DNA of 64,000 nucleotides from NCBI GenBank assembly GCA_006538405.1, contig BJKQ01000016.1:806001-870000 (forward strand), given 5' to 3'. The translations under genes were made by a program, and so were the position numbers. This DNA comes from Hansfordia pulvinata (Eukaryota; Ascomycota; Sordariomycetes; Xylariales). The notes beneath the pieces were generated by a model, which saw only the letters and a list, made by a program, of their open reading frames with translations, did not search any database and was not told where the DNA came from. The first letter of the stretch is position 1; each line of letters opens with the position of its first letter. Positions 56,976-64,000 of this stretch are shown here, piece after piece.

Positions 56976-57624
56976 TTCAGTTACCCGGAATGATAGCAGT
57001 ATGCTTGACGGGAGATAGGCCGGCTCACGGCTCTACGTGGCGAATTAAGCAAGGCCAAGAATCCCGTGAGGCGGCTGACCAGGTGCATCGACCACACAGC
57101 GGCGGCTCGCCGTGGGGCGGCATCAATACTTCGGCCGACGCCAAAGTCACGTATGATTCAAGGTCACAATGCGCGTCAGCGGCTCGGAATGTGGGAATAC
57201 TCGGCCGGCTTGAGCTTTTAAGTGGCGAGGTAAACATGGTGATACCATGTCCTCACATGAAAATTGGAACCATGCTGCTTAAATATAGCACATATTCAAA
57301 GCATCGACAAAAATGATCGCGATGTTGCCGAAGCCCACAAAAGCCTGCGTCTCTGACGTGGGCATCACGCTCGTGCTAGAGGATCAGCAAAGTACCGAGT
57401 ATATAAAATTACAGTTCCGCCGGCGGAAAAAACGTGACGGAATCTCTGTCAACAAACACCTACAGAATTCTTCAAACGCCTTAAAGCAACCATCCAACGT
57501 CATACCAGCTTACTTGATACTATACTAGATACCGGAAAATCCACGTATCTCTCGCGCTTGCGGTGTTCAGAGATCGATAATAAGGATATATTTTCCAAAA
57601 AAATTCGAAAATCGAAAAGCCAGA

Positions 57625-58041
57625 ATGAAGCTGAACATCACCGCAGCGGCCGTGGCCCTTCTGGCAGGAGCCACATCTGCAGCACCTTCGGACAACGGTT
57701 ACTCAGCTCTTTCTGCTAGAGGCGCGCTTGAAAGATCCCTCGATGCATGTCTCACAGACTGCAAGGACAACGCTGCAATGGGGACGAAGTCGTTGTGCGT
57801 CAAAGCCTGCCACACGGCCTACCAGTATGCCACCGCCAAGGAGGCCCTTGGTGACAAGGAGGGTGAGAAATACATGAGTCTGTCAACAGAGGAAAAAAAA
57901 ATACCGGAAGTTCATGACCTAAGGCCAGCGAGCCTGAAAAAGCACGATCTACATGTATATGTTCGAATTGGCCGGAAGCGATGCAGTGTGGGACGAGAAA
58001 CTTCGAAGCTTTTGGGTGTGGGAATGAAACGCGGTGCTTGA
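57625..58041 (+). CDS. Small secreted protein with twin CX3C motif
   Basis: As written, 138 residues. A signal peptide (MKLNITAAAVALLAGATSAA) is followed by a short region and then C42-x3-C46-x11-C58-x3-C62 (ACLTDC and LCVKACH). This is the twin CX3C arrangement of disulfide-linked helical hairpins, also used by alpha-hairpinin peptides. The sequence after it contains an A9 run (57893-57901). One base more would end the protein early (after about EEKKNTGSS), one base less likewise (EEKKYRKFMT), so the last 45 residues, which look less natural, may be a frame artefact. It stands alone in the AT-rich island, a common setting for effector genes of fungi that live on hosts. Family not recognised, and function is inference. 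Confidence 0.65.
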   Translation: MKLNITAAAVALLAGATSAAPSDNGYSALSARGALERSLDACLTDCKDNAAMGTKSLCVKACHTAYQYATAKEALGDKEGEKYMSLSTEEKKIPEVHDLRPASLKKHDLHVYVRIGRKRCSVGRETSKLLGVGMKRGA

Positions 58042-58972
58042 AGTATAAAGCCCTGGTTCGGCAAAAATCAATACAAATAGGTTGATCGAATCTATTGAAG
58101 CGACTTTAGTCGCGAAGTTTTATAAGGGCTTGTCGGAATCAACAGGTGACTGCGGTTCGGTGTGGAATTCGCGCTATTTCATGCTCGGCCAGACTGCAAG
58201 GCGGTTAAACAAAGCACAGCGCGGAATACTGCACAAAATTCTTTCTTCAAGCTAATTCGGCTTGGTCACACTAGAATTGCGGCGGGACGATGCCGTGGGT
58301 GGCTGCGGGACAGATGAGGAACGGACCCAGTCGGAAGAGATCGTGGCTTTAGTCCGGTGCCCGGGTTGGTCGCGTTTCCGGGAGTTGGGACGGAGCTGGG
58401 AGTGACAGGTTCCACTGCAGCCACATGGTCTTAAAAAAGCCTGGCTTCCTCGTGCATTGGCGATGTACATAGCTTTCAAACGAGCGTGTTTTCTCTTGGG
58501 ACTCTGTACATTTCCAAATTGATCCCAAGCCCAAGAGGGCTCATTGCCGCCCCCCAACAACATGACTGGATGTATCAAGCTTCTTCTCAGTCCAGGTGGA
58601 GGGCACAGAAGGACTCGGTGAAAGGGGAAGGCAGGCACGTCGCCACTTCCTCTTGAGGCCCAAAGCACGTGGTCTGCTCTGCGGGTGCGAGCGGTTGGGA
58701 TACTGAAAGGCGCCGTGGGAGCCGAGGACGCCTCAGGGGCCCAGGGGCAGATCGGAAGAGCTAATCTGACTATATTTGCTCCGTGGTACACTCTCAAAAC
58801 CAAGCAATCCATCCTTTTCCAAGTTGCCAAAGAGCATATAGAGCTCGCGCAATGTTTTAATTCCTGTATTCAAATATTGACATCCAAATAAGGGAGGTTT
58901 AATCTCGGCTTTTCAAATGCCACAATATCAGGCGACCTCAAGTTCGAACTCTTTCATTCACCAATGTGTGGT
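58042..58972. other. Intergenic, no gene supported
   Basis: A 192-codon minus-strand frame at 58252-58830 has no motif, and overlapping frames are equally open. It is the tail-to-tail spacer between the two secreted-protein genes. Confidence 0.45.
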
Positions 58973-59668
58973 CTATCCCATCGTTTGCAAAATCGAAAAC
59001 TCCACAATGATCAAAGACAGAACCACAATACCAGCGAGTGGAATAGAAGCAGGGCCGGCGACAAGCATCACGGTAGATATGACAATGCCAATGAGCACGA
59101 GAACGCTGACTGCAGCCGCCCATAGCCCCAGGTAAACAGTCATTCCAGCACCGATCCAGGCAGCGTTTTCTGCAACTCTCTTGGCGAATGCCATTTTGGA
59201 CTTCTTATCCGGATATGCTTTCTGAAATTCCTTGCAGAATTTCTGGAAATCGCCGTCGTACCTGAGCCGTTGAGCGATACTCCCAACTTCCCCCGCTTCT
59301 CTCCGGTGCTTCTTTTGCAGTGCAAAAATCCACTCTTTGCTAGGCTTCAAGACACTGAGAACAGTCCTGGCAAGTTTGACGAACGGATCGATGAAGTCTT
59401 CCTCTTTATCCATGTTGTCGAGATCGGCTAGATGGGCTTCGAAAGATTTTTTCAGAGCAGCGGGTTCAAGGTCACATGTGCGCGCTGCTCTGTCGAAGCA
59501 TGAATCCCCGCCCAGAACTCCTTCTTTCAGTTGACCCTCAGCGTTGAAAGGGCACGCGGGCTCTGGGGCTTTCAACAGCACGTTGCAGGCTTCTTCAGAC
59601 CGAGACACAAAAGGAGAAGCTATGGCAGCAGTCGCTGACAGTATCAAAGTCAAGGCCTGAAAGCGCAT
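58973..59668 (-). CDS. Secreted or membrane protein with hydrophobic C-terminal tail
   Basis: Uninterrupted frame of 231 residues. It begins with a signal peptide (MRFQALTLILSATAAIASP). Four cysteines follow in the first 65 residues (EEACNVLL, PACPF, DSCFD, RTCDLE), then a charged helical middle (DFIDPFVKLARTVLSVLKPS, KKHRREAGEVGSIAQRLRYD). The last 60 residues are strongly hydrophobic and Gly-rich (WIGAGMTVYLGLWAAAVSVL, VLIGIVISTVMLVAGPASIP, LAGIVVLSLIIVEF), enough for two membrane spans, with GxxxA/G-type small residues. I do not recognise it. It could be a membrane-anchored surface protein or a membrane-active secreted protein. Its position in the AT-rich island beside the CX3C gene suggests accessory, host-related use, which is inference. 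Confidence 0.68.
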   Translation of the reverse strand: MRFQALTLILSATAAIASPFVSRSEEACNVLLKAPEPACPFNAEGQLKEGVLGGDSCFDRAARTCDLEPAALKKSFEAHLADLDNMDKEEDFIDPFVKLARTVLSVLKPSKEWIFALQKKHRREAGEVGSIAQRLRYDGDFQKFCKEFQKAYPDKKSKMAFAKRVAENAAWIGAGMTVYLGLWAAAVSVLVLIGIVISTVMLVAGPASIPLAGIVVLSLIIVEFSILQTMG

Positions 59669-59972
59669 GTTTCCGGCTGTCGAGGGGAAGTGGTTGAGTT
59701 ATGTTGGAATGATAAGGGGAACCGGGTAGTTCTGTAGGAATGGGTAAAAGCTTTTGAAGAGTTGGTGCTTCAGATTGCTTACGGAGTGAAGAAACCGAGG
59801 TCTATCTTATACGTCGATCAGCCTCAATTTCTGGAATAAATGTGCAGCTCGCCTCGCTCGGGGAGCGCGATGAGCCGTTTGAGGTGGCGAAGCTGACAGG
59901 TCGTATATCCTCAAACTATCACTGAGTAGCCTTCTTTGGTGCTTGGCAACATCAATGTGGAATCGTGGGCAA

Positions 59973-60045
59973 CATGGATCGAGTTGTGTGGAGTCCTGTG
60001 TGGAATCAAACGATTGTGTGGAATCAAACGGTTGTGTGAAATCGG
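59973..60045. repeat. Degenerate tandem repeat, GTGTGGAATCAAACG-like
   Basis: Four to five diverged copies of a 15-18 bp unit (GTTGTGTGGAGTCC, TGTGTGGAATCAAACGAT, TGTGTGGAATCAAACGGT, TGTGTGAAATCGGAC). Confidence 0.7.
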
Positions 60046-61087
60046 ACAGAAAAGGTAGGAAGGATTGTTGCTTTTTCGGCACGGCCTGCATCAAGTTGCA
60101 TTGTGCAAAGAAAAGTCCGTACGTGGAGCTTATGCCCATTTTATAAAGGCACGATCCACATTTTTATACCAGTTTAATAACCTTCAAATCCATTTTCAAA
60201 CTTTCCTTCACATCGGCCGAAAGCGGCCCATTACATACCAGGCACGGTGTGCCAAGTTTGTAGTATATAACGTGAATCGCAGGATTTATTAATTCTTATT
60301 TCTCAGTTACCACTTCTTATTGCACTCTTTTTTAATTACACTACAATGCTAAGATATCAGTAATCAGGTCTCAATGAGTAAAGGAGAACATATTCAAGCG
60401 CTCAAATTCGTATAAGTATTGAAAGTTCACAGAAAGCTTCCATCGATGATAGAATATCACGTTCGACCCTAGAAAGTAAGACTCATTGTAAAAACAACTT
60501 GTCGAACCTAGCTAGCCGTGAGAGGGATAGGCCCGCCTAAAGTACGTCCCTAAGCCACTTTTTTACGTAGGCACTCAATTTTACAACGGGTATCCATGCA
60601 TTTTAACCCCTTCCCGTCGCCTTCGCATGAGCGCAACACAACTGAATTTAAGATCAGTAAGATACTATTAGATTTATTCCAGCGGGTTTCGTATCTCAGC
60701 TTATTGCGCCTTCTTTCGGAAGCCACTATCGCCATCCAGCTAAACGCGAGCGGCAATTTTAGTAAAGGGTCATGTTAACACCCTTAAAGCTGCGTAGCGC
60801 TAACTCATTAGCCTCCAGCCTGCAGGTGACAAGTCAATAAACACTGAATACCCGTGATTTAAACCTTTAACAGAACTTAGCAGTAAAAAAATGAAGGGAT
60901 ACGGATTTCTACGTGAGGCAGAAGCGGTCACGCTTTTCATGTCCAGGCTCCTGGCTATACATTTCTCGGCCGACTCTCTTCCACCGCCACACAGCGTCGG
61001 AACAGCCCTGGGTTAGTCTTGTATGACGTTAGCACATGGCCTTATCTCAAACCGTGACGTCAGATGTCACGCTAGTTGAGATTATTA

Positions 61088-61129
61088 TGCCGACACTTAC
61101 ACGAGTGGTGCCGACACTTACACGAGTGG
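61088..61129. repeat. 21-bp perfect tandem duplication
   Basis: TGCCGACACTTACACGAGTG plus G, twice in a row. The unit is divisible by three and keeps a short frame open (PTLTRVV twice), but no gene is claimed. Confidence 0.9.
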
Positions 61130-62037
61130 TATTCCAGCGTAAAGGGTATTTAGATCATGCGCCCTTAAATTGGTCTTCGCTCAAAGTGACTGTTCTTTCT
61201 CGAGACAGTACTCCGTCGTGTGTGTGGACAACGCTTCTATGGAATGTCCCGGTCTCGTAGTGACGAACACTCCTTACGTGAAGTGAGGATGCGATAACGG
61301 CAACTTGAAAATCCGAGTACGAGCACATTGATTATGCAGCACGTTGTGTTATCCCGGTTTTAGAAGATTCAATTATTTGACATTGAGCTTCAAGTCTTGC
61401 CTATGCCAATAACCTCGCACTGATCCAGGAACGACAACGCGAAAACGCGAATTTCGTGGATTGCGATGGAAGGATTTGATCTTAACAGCGAGCAGCGGCG
61501 TATCGTACGACCGTAAATGAGCCAGAGCAACAACGCGTCTTCCAGCAGTAATGATTTCGGTTGATGTAATGATACAAATGCCTGTTGAACTCTCCGCACG
61601 GCGCTGCAGCCCGAAGGTAAGGGCAGCGAGTTGGCTGAATAGCATTACGAGTCTATATAATATCTTGTGTTTTCTACAGGCTTTCCCCTCCAGGCCAGCG
61701 CGCTGTCGACGCATTAGCCCGACCCTCAGTATCACGACGACATCACAGTAGATAAGTGGGACTCGTGAGCCCTGAGTTAATCAAGCTTCTCAAGACTTCC
61801 CAAGAGAGGAATAAGCGTTGGTCGAAAAGAATAGCAATGCCAGAACATGGAGAGAATGTGATGACATAGCGACAACTATGTATTCGAAAAATGACCTTCA
61901 GTCAACCATATGTACTCAGAGAAACGGTAAACGACACCGCCCACAGCATCAAACCCCAGCATCCAAAGCCAGTAGTCAGATCATCACGAGCTGCCCCTCC
62001 TTCCCCAGGACCCAGGTTGCGACCCGACACTTCAGCC

Positions 62038-63258
62038 TTAGATCGTGGCCTTGATCACCTCGATGTGGTTGTTGTTGGTGTAGGAAATGGTGAGGGTGTT
62101 CCCGCTGGGGTCGAGGTACGGGTGCAGGCAAGGGGCGTAGACCATGCCGCCGCCCTTGGCTTTGGCGTCGTAGACGTGGACATCGTCGCTCCAGGGGCCC
62201 TCGGGGGCGTTGGCGACCTTGAGCTGCAGGGCGCCGCCGAAGGCCATGTGGGCAAAGATGTAGACCTTGTACTTGTCGCTCCAGACCATCTGGCCCTGGC
62301 CCTCGCCGTCGGTGAAGACGGCCGTGTCCTTGGTGAAGGTGGTCAGGAGGTCCGACTTCCACTTTTGCGAGGCGCCCCACCAGTACTCGTACTTGGTCAG
62401 GTCGAAGGCGTCGGCGAACTTGACGCGCGTCAGGTAGACGTTGTTCGAGTTGTCGCCGTGGGCGTCCTTGGTGGGCGAGCCGCCGAACGCGTAGATATAG
62501 CCCGACTTGTCGTCCCGGTACGTCATCTGGTCGCCGTACCGCGGGTTGCTGTCCGACTTCCACCAGATGCCGTTGTCGCCGTACCGCTGCGTCACCGTCG
62601 GCGTCCCGTTCTGCATCTCGACCTTGCCGGCGCCGGCGCCCACGAGCCCCGCGTCGTTCTGGTTCTGTTCATCGGTTGGAGAGGGAGCGGTCAGCCTTGT
62701 GCTGGGAAGAGAAGGCCGGGGGATGATCGTGCCGTGATAGAAAGAGAGAGAGGGAGAGAGAGAGCCGGGGGTCGCAAAACTTACCACAAGATAGTAGACG
62801 ACGCCGGTGCCCGGGGTCGTCTCGGCGATGCCTGTGCCGCCGAAGCCGGTGCTGCTGGTCTCGCCCCACTCCTCCTTGAAGGGGACAAACTGCAGCTGGT
62901 GGGCCACGGGCTTGTCGTCGTTCAGGTGCAGGTCCTCGACCTTGAGGGGGTCGTCGCCCAGCTTCGAGACGGCGTCGCGCACCATGCCGTGGAACCCTTG
63001 CTCGGTCTTGTCCGGATCGGTCACGCCCTCGGAGCACCACAGCACGTCTCCCCACTGCGCGAACCAGCTGCCCCCGATCTGGCCGACGAACCCGAGGTCG
63101 CGGCCGCTGCAGCTGTTGGACGCCACCTGATTGCCCAGGAGCTGCGCGCTGGCGCTCTTGATCGGGTTCTGCGGCTTGTTCGAATACTGCCGTGCCTCGA
63201 GTGGCTTGGCGGAAACCGCGGCGGCCCCGAGAGAGGCGAGAGCAAATGCCACCTTCAT
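62038..63258 (-). CDS. Secreted DUF4185-like protein
   Basis: Two exons, 62785-63258 and 62038-62664, giving 366 residues. A signal peptide (MKVAFALASLGAAAVSAKPL) precedes SCSGRDLGFVGQIGGSWFAQ, WGDVLWCSEG, GDQMTYRDDKSGYIYAFGGS, KYEYWWGASQKW and the C-terminal APCLHPYLDPSGNTLTISYT. The series of W/Y-rich strands and the final HPYLD..G..L..SYT fit DUF4185-type proteins, related in fold to five-bladed propeller glycosidases. A carbohydrate-active role is plausible, but no catalytic acids are assigned. The intron (GTAAGT ... CTGAC ... ACAG) is exactly 120 nt and free of stops, so retention would add 40 residues. It carries a CT/GA-rich tract. Coding GC content is high, in sharp contrast with the AT-rich island to its left. 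Confidence 0.72.
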   Translation of the reverse strand: MKVAFALASLGAAAVSAKPLEARQYSNKPQNPIKSASAQLLGNQVASNSCSGRDLGFVGQIGGSWFAQWGDVLWCSEGVTDPDKTEQGFHGMVRDAVSKLGDDPLKVEDLHLNDDKPVAHQLQFVPFKEEWGETSSTGFGGTGIAETTPGTGVVYYLVVSFATPGSLSPSLSFYHGTIIPRPSLPSTRLTAPSPTDEQNQNDAGLVGAGAGKVEMQNGTPTVTQRYGDNGIWWKSDSNPRYGDQMTYRDDKSGYIYAFGGSPTKDAHGDNSNNVYLTRVKFADAFDLTKYEYWWGASQKWKSDLLTTFTKDTAVFTDGEGQGQMVWSDKYKVYIFAHMAFGGALQLKVANAPEGPWSDDVHVYDAKAKGGGMVYAPCLHPYLDPSGNTLTISYTNNNHIEVIKATI

Positions 63259-64000
63259 GATGGAGAAGAACTGCAGAACTGCAGGACTGCACTTGAAATG
63301 AGTGTGAGGGGAAAAGGCAAAGATAGAATGAATGACACGCGTCTACGACCAGCGTAGGTAGCTGGCAGTAGAGGGCAGAAGGGGAGGAAGAGGTGTCGGG
63401 TACGAAGCGTCGTCTCACAAAGCACAGCCTGCAGAGATGAGGGGGATAGGGGGTGTGTTATAGTCGAATCGCAGTCGCCTGAGCCCACACAATGAGGCGC
63501 GAGGGTGCACGATTCTGGGGACCGCCTTGTACGTCTTGGTCATAATGCGGTTTCGAAAGCTGAATACAATATACGCATAGGTAAGGTTTTGGCAGAGATC
63601 GGCATGGATCGGGTCCTTAGTATAAGCGACAGGATCGTTCGATCGTTCAAGGCACCGCACATGGCATTCCGCCAGGCCGCCCCGAGAGTGACCGGCCCAC
63701 AAGGAATCAACTTTTAGACAACTCGGGCGCCCAGGCCGTCAGGCAAGGCACACGTAGTCTCCGACTCTACTGCCATCGGATAGAGTCTGTAGCGGTGCGT
63801 ATTGGGCGATCCTACAAGGGGCAGGTGCTATCATAGTGTACGACGGGCACTGGCGCCGACTTGCACAGCTTCTAGATTAGCCAGGATTGTCGATGAGTGG
63901 ACGCGTCGATCTGGGTTTCGAGGCAGGCGGTTGAGCGCCTCGCATGCTACAATGGCGACATTGGAGCAGACTTGAGTACCTACGTATGAAATCCCTCACG
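63259..64000. other. Right-edge flank
   Basis: Promoter of the DUF4185-like gene (leader near 63259-63420) and then sequence with no supported gene to the window edge. Confidence 0.4.

Larger units (their letters stand above)
55401..57624. other. AT-rich, gene-poor island segment
   Basis: Visibly AT-rich DNA with islands of GC-rich clusters and no supported gene. It contains a 41-bp direct repeat pair (55624-55756), a mitochondrial-like patch (55830-56376), a G24 run, and a 9-bp repeat of GGCGAGGCG at 56941-56975. A frame at 56852-57316 includes that repeat and is not convincing. The last 80 bp precede the CX3C gene and are very AT-rich. Confidence 0.6.
59669..62037. other. AT-rich, gene-poor island segment
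   Basis: Visibly AT-rich, no supported gene. Near 59973-60045 variants of TGTGTGGAATCAAACGATTG repeat four or five times. A 21-bp duplication is at 61088-61129. Minus-strand frames at 60550-60756 and 61373-61735 may be relics but carry no recognisable domain. Confidence 0.5.

Noticed and set aside
61891..63357. 488-codon plus-strand frame
   Set aside because: Antisense shadow of the DUF4185-like gene, open because of high GC content.
1..64000. CRISPR array or bacterial-type operon
   Set aside because: No spaced repeats with unique spacers; gene structure is eukaryotic throughout.

Overview
The window is nuclear DNA from a filamentous ascomycete. Genes carry short GT-AG introns of about 50-190 nt with CTGAC/CTAAC-type branch points, coding regions are GC-rich, and the recognisable proteins (Mon2, Mms2, a stomatin-like protein, an RBR ligase, a fungal bZIP and a class II-type peroxidase) are those of Sordariomycetes. 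Hypocreales is my best guess from the secreted-protein families, but no marker proves it.

Left arm (1-13.6 kb): sparse and accessory-looking. It holds two RNase H-type paralogues in tandem, of which the left one is cut by the window edge and has a broken frame. A tRNA-Tyr(GUA) with a short intron follows, then three copies of an unrecognised small gene family. The three copies lie on the same strand, share one phase-2 intron and share a C-terminal motif. The rest is gene-poor and carries short tandem repeats.

Core block (14.1-33.7 kb): an RBR-type E3 ligase, a mitochondrial stomatin-like protein (SLP-2 type), a secreted protein of unknown function, a seven-exon Mon2 homologue and, divergent from it, the ubiquitin-conjugating variant Mms2. 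A mitochondrial LYR-motif protein and a bZIP transcription factor follow. A gene-poor stretch (33.7-37.5 kb) precedes a very large uncharacterised gene (37.5-42.4 kb).

Right arm (46-64 kb): mostly predicted secreted proteins. These are a protein with a Kex2-like site, a 71-residue eight-cysteine protein, a haem peroxidase, a twin CX3C protein, a protein with a strongly hydrophobic tail, and a DUF4185-like protein, plus a dienelactone-hydrolase-family enzyme that appears intracellular. From about 54.5 to 62 kb the DNA is visibly AT-rich, with a stretch resembling fungal mitochondrial intergenic DNA, a G24 run, and two effector-like genes.

A recurring oddity is that four otherwise sound genes each lose frame once where adding a single base to a short homopolymer restores a coherent protein (16.2, 24.5, 37.6 and 47.2 kb). 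Either the assembly has homopolymer under-calls or these genes carry real indels. Several reading frames given below depend on that reading.
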